Assembly (NCBI RefSeq): GCF_000478195.2
Contig: NZ_AUZM01000061.1
Span: 1 to 36,817 of the forward strand
Source: Lyngbya aestuarii BL J
GTDB lineage: Bacteria; Cyanobacteriota; Cyanobacteriia; Cyanobacteriales; Microcoleaceae
Direction of reading: 5' to 3'
Length of the DNA: 36,817 nt
Below are positions 15,900-24,801 of the stretch, piece after piece; the first letter of the stretch is position 1; each line of letters starts with the position of its first letter. The notes under the pieces were generated by a model. It had not been told where the DNA came from. It worked only from the letters and a program-made list of their open reading frames with translations, and did not search any database. Position numbers and translations under genes: made by a program.

Positions 15900-17624
15900 A
15901 TGTCAAACGCTCCATTGTCCAAATCTACAGAAAAAGAAGCACAAGATTCATCGACTGCGTTTAACCCAATGCTGGATGATGCAGTCGATCAACCTCAAGT
16001 GTCTTCTACACCCTCTCAACCTCAACCTCAACCCGTCAAACAAGGGCTCAAATGGTTACAAGTGCTAATTGTGATCGCGATGGCTTTGGGTTCCGGGTTC
16101 GTCGGGGGGAAATGGTGGGAAAATCAACAAGCCAACAAACCCCAAGCCGCCAGTCAAGAAGCCTCTAGATCGCGAACGGTTCCCGTCAAACTAGCAACTG
16201 TCGAGGGAACCACCTTACAAGAAAAATCGGAGTTTGTGGGGACGTTAGAAGCGATACGTTCAGTCGATATTCGCTCCGAAACCGAAGGACGGATCACTCG
16301 GATCTTTGTCGATTCGGGGGATACAGTCACAGAGGGACAAGCGATCGCGCGGTTGAAAAGTGATAATATCGAAGCTGAACTCCGACGCGCCCAGGCCAAT
16401 GTGACTCGCGCTCAGGCGAATCTGGATCAACTGAAGGCGGGAACTCGTCCCGAAGAAATTGATCAAGCCGAAGCCCGCTTAAATCAAGCCCAAGCTCGTC
16501 TAAATGAATTGAAAGCGGGAACTCGATCTGAAGAAGTGGCTCAAGCCAGAGCCAGATTAAACCAAGCTGAAGCCCGTTTAGCAGATGCTCGATCGGGAAG
16601 TCTTGAAGACGAAATTGCTCAAGCGCGATCCAGAATTGAAGCCAATCAAGCTGATTTAGAACTCGCAAGGGAACGAACGAATCGTTATAATCAGTTGCGA
16701 GAACAGGGTGCAGTTTCTCAAGATGAACTGGAAGAATTTCGCCAAAATGAACGGCGATTGAGTGCTACTGTCGAGGAATCTCAAAGACGTTTACAACAAC
16801 TCCAACAAAGTCAAAGAACTCAAATTGAGCAACTCCAATCAACGGTTGAAGAAGAACGTCAAGCGTTGCGACAATTGGAAAATGGGGCGCGTCCGGAAGA
16901 AATTGCTCTCGTTGAGGCCGAAGTTGCTGAAGTCAAAAGTGAATTGAATCAATTATTAAATGGAACTCGTCCTGAAGAAATTGCTCAAGCCGAAGCCGAA
17001 GTTGCAGAAGCAATTGCTGAGGTGAGTGGTTTAGAAGTCCAACTCGAAGAAACGGCAATTGTGGCTCCGTTTACGGGAATTATTGGAGATGTTTCGGGTA
17101 AGATTGGTGATTTTCTCTCTCAGGGTGATGCGATTACAACCTTAACCGAAAATCGACGCTTAGATTTACGTTTACCGATTCCAATTGAGCAAAAAGCGGA
17201 TTTAAAAATCGGATTACCTGTAAAAATTAGTGATCCTCAAGGTGAATTTCTCGCCACCGGAAAAATTAGTTTTATCTCACCAACCGTTAATCAAAACTCT
17301 CAAAGTTTGCTAGCTAAGGCGACATTTGACAATCCGGAAGGTCGTTTACGAGATAATCAGTTTGTCCGTTCAACGGTCATTTGGAATGAACGGTCAGGTA
17401 CAGTGATTGTGCCTGTTAATGCGATTACTTTTCAAGGGGATAAACGCTTTGTTTATATTAGTGAAGGGGTCGAGACATTAACAGCCAAAAAACAACAGGT
17501 AGAATTGGGTTTAGTTCAAGGGGATAATGCAGAAGTGTTGTCAGGATTAAGACCAGGACAAAAATTAATTGTATCTGGGACTCAAAAATTATCTGATGGG
17601 GCGGCGATTAAAGTCGTTGAATAA
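15900..17624 (+). CDS. RND efflux periplasmic adaptor subunit (HlyD/AcrA family) with expanded hairpin repeats
   Basis: The membrane fusion protein of a tripartite efflux pump; it links the inner-membrane RND pump to an outer-membrane channel. The start is the ATG at 15900; the frame opens four codons earlier at a TTG. In the 574-aa product: low-complexity Pro/Gln N-terminus, one membrane anchor (about 50-70, VLIVIAMALGSGFVGG), first lipoyl half (ending SDTVTEGQAIARL-like, about 130-160), a very long alpha-helical hairpin (about 165-375), second lipoyl half (TAIVAPFTGIIGDVSGKIGD), beta-barrel and membrane-proximal domains. The hairpin is built from five related units of about 25-35 residues containing G(T/A/S)RPEEI-x2-AEA. 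It is much longer than the roughly 380-400 aa of AcrA. The pump gene follows 167 bases later on the same strand. Confidence 0.92.
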   Translation: MSNAPLSKSTEKEAQDSSTAFNPMLDDAVDQPQVSSTPSQPQPQPVKQGLKWLQVLIVIAMALGSGFVGGKWWENQQANKPQAASQEASRSRTVPVKLATVEGTTLQEKSEFVGTLEAIRSVDIRSETEGRITRIFVDSGDTVTEGQAIARLKSDNIEAELRRAQANVTRAQANLDQLKAGTRPEEIDQAEARLNQAQARLNELKAGTRSEEVAQARARLNQAEARLADARSGSLEDEIAQARSRIEANQADLELARERTNRYNQLREQGAVSQDELEEFRQNERRLSATVEESQRRLQQLQQSQRTQIEQLQSTVEEERQALRQLENGARPEEIALVEAEVAEVKSELNQLLNGTRPEEIAQAEAEVAEAIAEVSGLEVQLEETAIVAPFTGIIGDVSGKIGDFLSQGDAITTLTENRRLDLRLPIPIEQKADLKIGLPVKISDPQGEFLATGKISFISPTVNQNSQSLLAKATFDNPEGRLRDNQFVRSTVIWNERSGTVIVPVNAITFQGDKRFVYISEGVETLTAKKQQVELGLVQGDNAEVLSGLRPGQKLIVSGTQKLSDGAAIKVVE

Positions 17625-17698
17625 AGTAATCTATTCAAAAAATCACTGCTGAATCTGAAACATAAAATTTGATAAAATTAGGGTTTGATTTACAAAAA

Positions 17699-17728
17699 AC
17701 CTAGAAGATATGACTTCAAATTCTAGGT
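17699..17728. promoter_or_regulatory. intercistronic hairpin between adaptor and pump genes
   Basis: Perfect inverted repeat ACCTAGAA/TTCTAGGT around 14 bases, in the 167-base gap of the efflux operon. No T-run follows, so it is more likely an mRNA stability or processing element than a terminator. It could also be an operator. Confidence 0.45.
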
Positions 17729-17791
17729 CTGAGAATGGGGCAACACCTCTCAATATCTCAATACTAAAATATTCAATCGTCTTCACTCATC

Positions 17792-20700
17792 ATGTTCACC
17801 CATTTCTTTATCAAAAGACCCGTTTTTGCTTCCGTTTGTTCCCTACTCATTATCTTAATTGGATTAATCAGTTTTAGTCGGCTTCCCGTTCAAGAATTTC
17901 CCAGTATTGACCCGCCCCTTGTCACCATTCGCACCACTTATCCCGGTGCAAATCCAGAGGTTGTAGAAACAGAAGTTACAGAAATTATTGAAGCTGAAGT
18001 TAATAGTGTCGATGGGATTAAAACCCTGAGTTCATCAACGCGGGAAGGCGTCAGTACCATTCGAGTTCAATTCAACCTAGAACGAGATTTAGAAGCTGCA
18101 ACTCAAGACGTTCGTAACCGGGTTTCACAAGTGGTTGGGAGACTTCCCGATGATATTGATCCCCCCGTTGTTTCTAAAGAAAGCAGCGACGATGAACAAA
18201 TTATGTGGATTGCGATTTATGGGGAAAATTTCACCACCCTAGAACTAAGTAATTACGCAGATTTGTTCATTAAAAATGCTCTAGAAACCGTCGATGGAGT
18301 CGGGAGTATTATTATCGGGGGAGAACGTCGTTATGCGATGCGACTGTGGCTAGATTCGCAAAAAATGGCGGCTCGAAATATCACCGCATTAGATGTTGAA
18401 CAGGCATTAAGACGACAAAATGTAGAGATTCCGAGTGGTCGTATTGAAGGAGAAATGACTGAATATCCAGTCAGAACTTTAGGACGTTTACAACAACCCG
18501 AAGAATACAAAGACCTGATTATTAAAAACAACGCCGATGGTTCTCAAATCCGTTTAAGAGATATTGGACGAGCGGAAATCGGCGCCCAAGATGATCGCAC
18601 CATTGCTCGATTTCGAGGCTTACCTGCGGTTTCTCTCGGGGTGAGTAAACTTTCGGGTTCAAACCTGTTAGAAGTGGCGAATGGTGTTAAAGCACAGATG
18701 GCTGAACTTGCCAAAATTTTTCCCGAAGGAATGAGTTATACCATTGCGGTTGACTACTCAGAATTTGTGGAAATTGCCATTGATGAAGTTTGGCATAGTT
18801 TATTATTATCTATTGCTTTAGTTGTCCTCGTGATCTTTGTGTTCTTACGAAATTGGCGAGCGACTTTGATTCCCACCATTACGATTCCCGTCTCTTTAAT
18901 TGGGGCGTTAGCCGTCATGTTTGTGCTGGGCTTTTCGATTAATACATTAACTCTATTTGCCCTTACTTTGGCGACGGGTTTAGTGGTTGATGACACGATT
19001 GTTGTTTTAGAAAATATTGTTCGCTATATCGATGAAAAAGGCATGAAACCCCTCCCTGCGGCTTTAGAAGCTGTGGGAGAGGTTGTATTTGCGGTCATTG
19101 CAACAACGGTGGTGTTAGTCGCGGTGTTTGTTCCGGTGGGATTTTCGGGAGGAACAACGGGAAGAATATTTAATGAATTTTCGATTACCTTAGCAGGTTC
19201 AGTGATTGTTTCTTCTTTCGTAGCGTTAACTTTAGCCCCTGCGGTTTCGGCTCGAATTCTTAAACCGAAAAGCACCGAAAAACGCAATGTTTTGATGAAA
19301 ATATTGTCTGTTCCTCTCGATTTTTTGGAATGGGGAATTGATCTGATTCAAGCAACTTATAGTAGTTCTTTAAAGCTAGTAATGCAGCTTAAACCCGTTG
19401 TATTATTAGTATTTTTGATGTCTTTAGCCTTAACTGCATGGCTCTTTGTACAAATCCCTCAAGGCTTTTTACCGACTGAAGATCGAGGACGAGTTTTTAT
19501 TCCGATTAATGCTCCTCAAGGTGCGAGTGTAGAATATACAAATAATGTGGTTCAACAAGTCGAAGAAATCCTCGCCGACGTTCCGGAAATGAGGGCTTAT
19601 TTCACGTTATCTGGATTTGGTCGAGGTGCATCTCAAGGAAACCGAGGATTTGCTTTTACTCGTTTAATTCCCTGGTCAGAACGCACGGAACCCGGTCAAT
19701 CTCAGCAAGAAATTGTCAAGCGATTAATTGGCAAGTTTTCCCAAATTACTGATGCAATGGTATTTGCCATTAACCCCAGTTCGTTACCGGGGGCGGGTCG
19801 GGGTCAACCGATTAAATTTGTCATTCAAGGAACAGATTTAGAAGAACTGGCTGCGGTGTCTGATGAGTTTACAAAACGAGCGCAAGCCTTACCCGAAGTG
19901 GTCAACGTTGATACGGATTTAAAGATTAATAAACCGGAGTTAATCTTAGAAGTTGATCGCGCTTTAGCGGGTAATTTAGGGGTGTCAGTTCAGGATATTG
20001 CCCGCACGCTACAAATTATGTTGGGGGGTGAAGATATTACCAATTTTAACCAGGGAAATCAGCGTTATGAAGTGATGGTTCGGGGTGAAAAAGAATATCG
20101 TTCAACGCCAGATGATATTCAAGAATTATATGTGAGAACTGAACAGGGACAAATGATTCCTTTGAGTAGTTTGGTCACAGTGAAAACCTCAACAACGCCT
20201 CCGCAAATCAATCACTTTAACCGCTTTCGTGCAGCAGAAATTGAAGGAAGTCCAGCCGCAGGTGTGAGTTTAGGGGATGCAATTACGGCTTTAGAAGACT
20301 TAGCAGATGAAGTGTTACCTGAAGGAATGCGAACTGATTTATCGGGTGAGTCGCGAGAGTTTCGAGATGCGGGTGATGCGACGCTGTTAATTTTTGGTTT
20401 AGCAATGGCGTTTATTTTCCTGACTTTAGCCGCACAATTTGAAAGTTATGTTGATCCGTTGATTATTTTGTTGGCTGTTCCGTTGTCGCTTTTGGGTGCT
20501 TTTGCGGCGTTGTGGATAGCTGAATTGGAGTTAAATATTTACAGCCGGATTGGGTTAATTATGCTGATTGGTTTGGCGACGAAAAACTCGATTTTGATTG
20601 TTGAGTTTGCGAACCAATTACGACTCCAAGGATTATCGATTACAGAAGCCGCTTTAGAAGCCGGAGAAGTTCGATTTCGACCTATTTTAATGACCGCTTT

Positions 20701-21064
20701 TTCGACAATTTTTGGTGTCCTTCCTCTGGCTTTAGCGACAGGTGCAGGTGCAGCGAGTCGGGTTTCTATTGGCTTGTGTGTATTAGGTGGAATGCTGATT
20801 TCTACCATTTTGAGTTTGTATATTGTGCCAGTCTTTTATGTAATTGCTCAAACGTTACAACTCAAGTTTTTTGGGAAATCATCGCCTGAAAAAGATTTAC
20901 ATCCAGTCCCAGAAACCAACGGACATTTTCAGGAATTGAATGGTAATGGTAATGGTAATGGTAATGGTAATGGCAATGGTCATCATCAGAATGGAAATGG
21001 TAAAAATGGCTCATCTAATCAGAAGCAAACAAAGGATTCAGAACTATCCAACCAGAATAATTAA
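17792..21064 (+). CDS. RND efflux pump permease (AcrB/HAE1 family) with Asn-Gly repeat tail
   Basis: An inner-membrane proton-driven exporter of about 12 membrane helices that works as a trimer with the adaptor encoded upstream. The 1090-aa length is slightly above the family norm because of its tail. It begins MFTHFFIKRPVFASV, the standard N-terminal helix. The proton-relay pair is intact in GLVVDDTIVVLENI, so it is an active antiporter type. The porter domains (PGANPEVVETEV; later PINAPQGASVEY) and helix segments such as RPILMTAFSTIFGVLPLAL are all present. After the last helix (VPVFYVIAQTLQLKFFG) comes a hydrophilic cytoplasmic tail of about 50 residues with seven consecutive Asn-Gly pairs. 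Drug, solute and lipid transport cannot be told apart. The operon lacks a TolC-type channel gene, so a channel encoded elsewhere is needed. Confidence 0.94.
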   Translation: MFTHFFIKRPVFASVCSLLIILIGLISFSRLPVQEFPSIDPPLVTIRTTYPGANPEVVETEVTEIIEAEVNSVDGIKTLSSSTREGVSTIRVQFNLERDLEAATQDVRNRVSQVVGRLPDDIDPPVVSKESSDDEQIMWIAIYGENFTTLELSNYADLFIKNALETVDGVGSIIIGGERRYAMRLWLDSQKMAARNITALDVEQALRRQNVEIPSGRIEGEMTEYPVRTLGRLQQPEEYKDLIIKNNADGSQIRLRDIGRAEIGAQDDRTIARFRGLPAVSLGVSKLSGSNLLEVANGVKAQMAELAKIFPEGMSYTIAVDYSEFVEIAIDEVWHSLLLSIALVVLVIFVFLRNWRATLIPTITIPVSLIGALAVMFVLGFSINTLTLFALTLATGLVVDDTIVVLENIVRYIDEKGMKPLPAALEAVGEVVFAVIATTVVLVAVFVPVGFSGGTTGRIFNEFSITLAGSVIVSSFVALTLAPAVSARILKPKSTEKRNVLMKILSVPLDFLEWGIDLIQATYSSSLKLVMQLKPVVLLVFLMSLALTAWLFVQIPQGFLPTEDRGRVFIPINAPQGASVEYTNNVVQQVEEILADVPEMRAYFTLSGFGRGASQGNRGFAFTRLIPWSERTEPGQSQQEIVKRLIGKFSQITDAMVFAINPSSLPGAGRGQPIKFVIQGTDLEELAAVSDEFTKRAQALPEVVNVDTDLKINKPELILEVDRALAGNLGVSVQDIARTLQIMLGGEDITNFNQGNQRYEVMVRGEKEYRSTPDDIQELYVRTEQGQMIPLSSLVTVKTSTTPPQINHFNRFRAAEIEGSPAAGVSLGDAITALEDLADEVLPEGMRTDLSGESREFRDAGDATLLIFGLAMAFIFLTLAAQFESYVDPLIILLAVPLSLLGAFAALWIAELELNIYSRIGLIMLIGLATKNSILIVEFANQLRLQGLSITEAALEAGEVRFRPILMTAFSTIFGVLPLALATGAGAASRVSIGLCVLGGMLISTILSLYIVPVFYVIAQTLQLKFFGKSSPEKDLHPVPETNGHFQELNGNGNGNGNGNGNGHHQNGNGKNGSSNQKQTKDSELSNQNN
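20939..20980 (+). repeat. hexanucleotide microsatellite (AATGGT)7 inside the RND gene
   Basis: Seven head-to-tail copies of AATGGT, with one T-to-C change in copy six, encode (Asn-Gly)7 in the pump's C-terminal tail. The unit is a multiple of three, so slippage would change tail length without breaking the frame. Confidence 0.95.
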
Positions 21065-21084
21065 GGCTTAAGACTGCGAATCAT

Positions 21085-21116
21085 AGAAGCCGGGTTTCCC
21101 CAAAAATCTGGCTTCT
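21085..21116. terminator. bidirectional terminator-like hairpin between convergent genes
   Basis: AGAAGCC (21085-21091) pairs with GGCTTCT (21110-21116), 7 perfect pairs. It lies between the convergent stops of the pump and the acetyltransferase. T-runs are weak on both strands, so strength is uncertain. Confidence 0.6.
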
Positions 21117-21163
21117 CAGTTAAACATTAAGTTCTCTTTTGATGACTAAAATATTGCTATAAA

Positions 21164-21793
21164 TTATGTTGCTTTCCGCAACGCATCAATATCTGAACCA
21201 CAAATCGCTTTCAGATTACGGGTTATTTTATCAATTTCCCAATCCCACCAGCAAATTTCTAATAATTCTTGAATAATTGATTTTTCAAACCGTTTGCGAA
21301 TTTCTTGAGCCGGATTTCCCCCAACCACTGTATAAGGTTCAACAGAGCGAGTAACAACAGATTGACTGGCAATAATCGCACCATCCCCCACATGAATACC
21401 CGGCATAATTGTTGCACCATAACCAATCCAAACATCATTACTAATGATTGTATCACCTTTATTCGGCCAAGACTCTGGCATTGCGACTTCCCAACCCAAC
21501 CCAAAAACTGGAAAGGGATAATTTGTAAACCAATCTGTGCGGTGATTTCCACCATTCATAATAAATTTGACATCAGAAGCGATAGAACAAAATTTACCAA
21601 TAATTAGTTGATCTCCTCCAAAATCAAAGTGATAAAGAACGTTGCGTTCAAAATTTTCAGGATTCTCAAAATCATCATAATAGGTATAATCGCCAACAAT
21701 AATGTTAGGATTTTTGATGATATTCTTTAAATAAACGAGGCGAGTTTGATTTGGAAGTGGATATTGTTGATTGGGAGAAGGGCCATTATTCAT
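21164..21793 (-). CDS. hexapeptide-repeat acyltransferase, CatB/Vat (xenobiotic acetyltransferase) family
   Basis: A 209-aa trimeric left-handed beta-helix enzyme that would move an acetyl group from acetyl-CoA to a hydroxyl. The family pattern is strong: GDYTYYDDF (about 35-43), KFCSIASDVKFIMNGGNHRTDW with the catalytic His (about 82), TNYPFPVFG, then hexapeptide turns (IISNDVWIGYGATIMPGIHVGDGAIIASQSVV) and VGGNPAQEIRKRF closing the active site. Family members acetylate chloramphenicol or streptogramins, but many chromosomal homologues have no resistance role and unknown substrates, so I do not call it a resistance gene. The start is the ATG at 21793. It is convergent with the efflux pump and separated from the flotillin gene by 145 bases. 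Confidence 0.88.
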   Translation of the reverse strand: MNNGPSPNQQYPLPNQTRLVYLKNIIKNPNIIVGDYTYYDDFENPENFERNVLYHFDFGGDQLIIGKFCSIASDVKFIMNGGNHRTDWFTNYPFPVFGLGWEVAMPESWPNKGDTIISNDVWIGYGATIMPGIHVGDGAIIASQSVVTRSVEPYTVVGGNPAQEIRKRFEKSIIQELLEICWWDWEIDKITRNLKAICGSDIDALRKAT

Positions 21794-21938
21794 TGATTAA
21801 TTCGTAGAAATTGAGCAACTAACCTTTAGATTACCAACAATTGGTTCTGAAAATTCCCATCAAGCTAATCACAATAATCAAAAGTAGTCTGAATTTTGGT
21901 GCCGATGGGAATTTTGATTGAATTAGAAGATCACAAAC

Positions 21939-24092
21939 CTACCCGACTGAGGGAGGACTAACAGAATTATCGGATTTTTGAGTGTTGTTTGTCTTATTTT
22001 TCGTGGGTTCTGACTCCTTTGAAACAACTGATTCTGTAAACTGTTCTAACTCCTGGGGTAATGTACCGCCCGAACCCCGCATCAATTGAGTTAAGCCCGC
22101 CAGTAGCGAAACCAACTTCCCGTCTTCCAACAAAGAATTCACCAACGTCATCCCACTGGTAGACATCATCAATTTGCTAATCTCTTGCGTGCTACTATTA
22201 CCATTTGCCCCCGGAAACGCATAGATTTTAGCATCACCTAAAACTCCCGGTTGTGGGGCTAATGCCGTCATAATTTCTGGTAGATTATCAATCATTTGAG
22301 GGCCAAGTTCACTAATCACTTGAGCGATACGGTTAGCATCGCTGATGGCATTTTCCGCCTTGACTTTGGCTTCGAGTCCATCTGCTTCTGCTAAATCTTT
22401 ATCGCGATTAGCGTCGGCGAGAGTACGAATCGATTCCGCTTCCAAATCTGCCGCTTGACGGGCAATTTCTGCTTGTCGTTTGCGACGAAATACATCAATT
22501 TCTACCACATTTTGTTCGGTGATCCGTTGCCGTTCTGCTTCTTGTTGGGCGATAATCACAGACAAGCGCTGTTGACGTTCGGCTTTCTCAATTTCCGTTG
22601 CGGTTGTTACCCCGGATTCTGCTTTAGCCCGTTCAGCTTCAGCAATTAAGCGTTCCTGTTCTTTTGCTGCAATGGCAATCGCCGCTTCTTGTTTGGCAAG
22701 TTGAGATAAACGTTCAGCTTCAGCAACTTCAACTTGGGCAGTCAGACGGTTAGACTCAATCGTTTTCTGTCGTTGAATTTCCGCCATTTCTGCTTCTTGT
22801 TTTTGCAAAGCTTGAGCAACTTTGAGTTTTTTCTCTTGTTCTTCGACTTCGACTTGGGCAGAGAAACGGTTGGAGTCAATCGTTTTCTGTCGTTGAATTT
22901 CCGCCATTTCTGCTTCTTGTTTCTGCAAAGCTTGAGCAACTTTGAGTTTTTTCTGTTGTTCTTCTAGAGTAATATCGGCAATAATTTGACTTTGCTGAAC
23001 GGCTAATTTTTTTCTGATTTCTTCTTCTTCAACGGCTTTGGCTTGTAGGATTTGATGACGCTCTTGGTTCGCCGCTTCTTTATCTTTTGCCTCTTGAATT
23101 TCCCGGGTTTGTTGCGCCCTCAACGTTTCAACTTCTAGCTGTTGTGCCAATTCTGCACTTTCTTTGTCTTTTTCAATTTCCAACGACTGTTTGCGAGCCA
23201 CAAGTTTTTTCTGATCGATTTCCACTTGAGTCGTCAGCGCAAATTCTCGTCGTTCTCGTTCAGTTGTAAGTTCGACTTCTTCTTTTTGCTTAATTGATTT
23301 TTGAATGGTTTCAGTCCGCAGTTTTACCCCTTGGGCATCAAAGAAGTTATTAGTATCATAGGTGTCGCTTTCTTCGATTTCAGAAATCGCAATATTATTG
23401 AGGGTTAAACCAATTTTTTTAAGATCAGGTTCAATTAAGTTCAGTACCTCTTGAGCAAAGCCTAACTTATCGGAGTCAAGATAGGCTAGTGTTTTGCTTT
23501 TTGCTGCCGCTCGAATCGCATCATCTGCCCGTTTTTCAATGGCGTTTTTAATATCATCAGTTGTGATTTGACCATTTTGCGACAGACGTTCAGTAGCCGT
23601 TTTGATATCTTCATCAATGGCATTAATACAAACAAAAAAGGTGACTCGCATATCCGCACGTAAATAGTCTTGAGTCCGAACAGCGAGTTTTCCAGTCCGT
23701 TCGACATCAATAGAAATTTCTTTGAGAGGAACACGAGTGAGGCGATCAAATACAGGTAATACTAAAGATCCCCCATGTTTAATCACAGTTCTTCGTTTGC
23801 GGAGAACACCTCCAGTTTTGACAAAGGCTTCGTTTGCGGGAGTGACTTTATAGAGGCGAGAATAGGCAACGGTTGCCAAAATCATTAAGACAACAATTCC
23901 AGTAAAAAATCCAGCAAAGAGAGTGAGGCTACCTCCGAGTTGTCCGATGATCGGTTGATTTGTTCGTGGTGTTAAGGGTGAAATTTGAGCCTGAAGATAA
24001 GCTGGAGTGGTTTCGATATTAGAGGTGATCAAGTCAGTTTTTTGGATTTCAATCGTCGGTAATGATTGTAAGAAAGTTAGCCAAAATAACAT
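21939..24092 (-). CDS. flotillin/SPFH-domain membrane protein with duplicated coiled-coil repeat
   Basis: A membrane-anchored scaffold protein of the flotillin type, which forms large oligomers linked to membrane fluidity and lipid microdomains. The ATG at 24092 has GGAG eight bases before it; the longer frame to a TTG at 24173 would overlap the NfeD gene and has no ribosome site. In the 717-aa product: hydrophobic N-terminus, membrane segment about 35-60 (LTLFAGFFTGIVVLMILATVAY), SPFH/Band 7 domain about 65-255, a long charged coiled coil about 260-600 rich in Glu, Ala and Gln, and a tail with the flotillin motif IAQVISELGPQMIDNLPEIM. Within the coiled coil a 40-residue unit starting KKLKVAQALQ occurs twice in tandem, with very little change. 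The upstream partner is an NfeD-like protein, 28 bases away, the classic operon. Confidence 0.92.
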   Translation of the reverse strand: MLFWLTFLQSLPTIEIQKTDLITSNIETTPAYLQAQISPLTPRTNQPIIGQLGGSLTLFAGFFTGIVVLMILATVAYSRLYKVTPANEAFVKTGGVLRKRRTVIKHGGSLVLPVFDRLTRVPLKEISIDVERTGKLAVRTQDYLRADMRVTFFVCINAIDEDIKTATERLSQNGQITTDDIKNAIEKRADDAIRAAAKSKTLAYLDSDKLGFAQEVLNLIEPDLKKIGLTLNNIAISEIEESDTYDTNNFFDAQGVKLRTETIQKSIKQKEEVELTTERERREFALTTQVEIDQKKLVARKQSLEIEKDKESAELAQQLEVETLRAQQTREIQEAKDKEAANQERHQILQAKAVEEEEIRKKLAVQQSQIIADITLEEQQKKLKVAQALQKQEAEMAEIQRQKTIDSNRFSAQVEVEEQEKKLKVAQALQKQEAEMAEIQRQKTIESNRLTAQVEVAEAERLSQLAKQEAAIAIAAKEQERLIAEAERAKAESGVTTATEIEKAERQQRLSVIIAQQEAERQRITEQNVVEIDVFRRKRQAEIARQAADLEAESIRTLADANRDKDLAEADGLEAKVKAENAISDANRIAQVISELGPQMIDNLPEIMTALAPQPGVLGDAKIYAFPGANGNSSTQEISKLMMSTSGMTLVNSLLEDGKLVSLLAGLTQLMRGSGGTLPQELEQFTESVVSKESEPTKNKTNNTQKSDNSVSPPSVG
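22741..22980 (-). repeat. 120-base tandem duplication in the flotillin coiled coil
   Basis: The blocks 22741-22860 and 22861-22980 are direct copies with a 120-base period. Their central parts are almost identical in DNA, including third codon positions, while the edges have diverged. The product has two 40-residue units differing at a few positions (for example TIDSNRFSAQ against TIESNRLTAQ). Confidence 0.95.
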
Positions 24093-24120
24093 TGCAGGAA
24101 CTCCAATTAAATTAATATTG

Positions 24121-24801
24121 TTAATGAGATGAATCTGATAGCCATTGCTGACTGTCGGGACTCTTGTTGGCAATCACCAGATAAGCTTGAGGTTGACGAC
24201 CAATGACGAGAACTTCTTCTCCACGCAAGGGAATTACTGTTGCCCATTCAGGTAGAGTGGCGGTAATCGTCACCCGGTTACTATCTGCATCGAGAACATC
24301 CACCTGACCGATTTTTTGTTGGGGAATATTGACAGAAGTTACAATTCCCAGACGACCAATTAAGCGCTCGCCACGGGTATCTTCCCCAAACGATGCAAAC
24401 AGTTGACCGATGGGCCGGGCAATTGTGCTACCGACATACAAACCTACCGCAATGGCAGTGATAGAGATCACACCACTCAACCCCGCACCGGGAAGGCTTC
24501 CGGTCAGTTCACCGACAATGACGTTAAACATCCAGCCCAATAGTCCCACCAGGCTGAAATCTGTCGCCAGTAATAACAGTAACGGGACTTGACCAAACCC
24601 CAACCATCCCAACAGTTTGAGTGGACTGAAGTCACCGGAAGCATCGATGTCTGCATCAAAGTCCCCATCTACATCAACGTCAACATCTGGGTCTAAATCG
24701 ACTTCTTCATCACCTGCGCCCCCCAAAATTACCAGTAGGAATAGTAAAATACCCATTCCTAAGAAAATCCAGTAGGGGAGGTTCGCCAGATCAAATAGCA
24801 T
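24121..24801 (-). CDS. NfeD-like (OB-fold, YqiJ-type) membrane protein
   Basis: Partner of flotillin: NfeD-family proteins are usually encoded next to SPFH proteins and help their assembly. The 226-aa product has a first membrane helix (about 8-27, WIFLGMGILLFLLVILGG), then an unusually acidic loop (about 31-57, rich in Asp with VDVDVDGDFDADID), two more helices (about 70-90 and 108-125) and a C-terminal OB-like beta domain (about 140-210: LIGRLGIVTSVNIPQQKIGQVDV, then PLRGEEVLVIG). The start is the ATG at 24801; no Shine-Dalgarno site. The flotillin start lies 28 bases past its stop, so translation is probably coupled. The acidic loop may bind divalent cations; that is inference from composition alone. 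Confidence 0.87.
   Translation of the reverse strand: MLFDLANLPYWIFLGMGILLFLLVILGGAGDEEVDLDPDVDVDVDGDFDADIDASGDFSPLKLLGWLGFGQVPLLLLLATDFSLVGLLGWMFNVIVGELTGSLPGAGLSGVISITAIAVGLYVGSTIARPIGQLFASFGEDTRGERLIGRLGIVTSVNIPQQKIGQVDVLDADSNRVTITATLPEWATVIPLRGEEVLVIGRQPQAYLVIANKSPDSQQWLSDSSH

Noticed and set aside
21164-21793. Calling the hexapeptide acetyltransferase an antibiotic resistance gene
   Set aside because: Family membership is clear, but chromosomal members in environmental bacteria often have unknown substrates; proximity to an RND pump is not evidence of resistance.
22734-22967. Phe/Leu-rich 77-codon plus-strand frame with an internal repeat
   Set aside because: It is the antisense of the flotillin coiled coil; its repeat only mirrors the 120-base duplication.
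24093-24173. Upstream extension of flotillin to a TTG inside the NfeD gene
   Set aside because: The ATG at 24092 has GGAG eight bases away and avoids a 53-base overlap.
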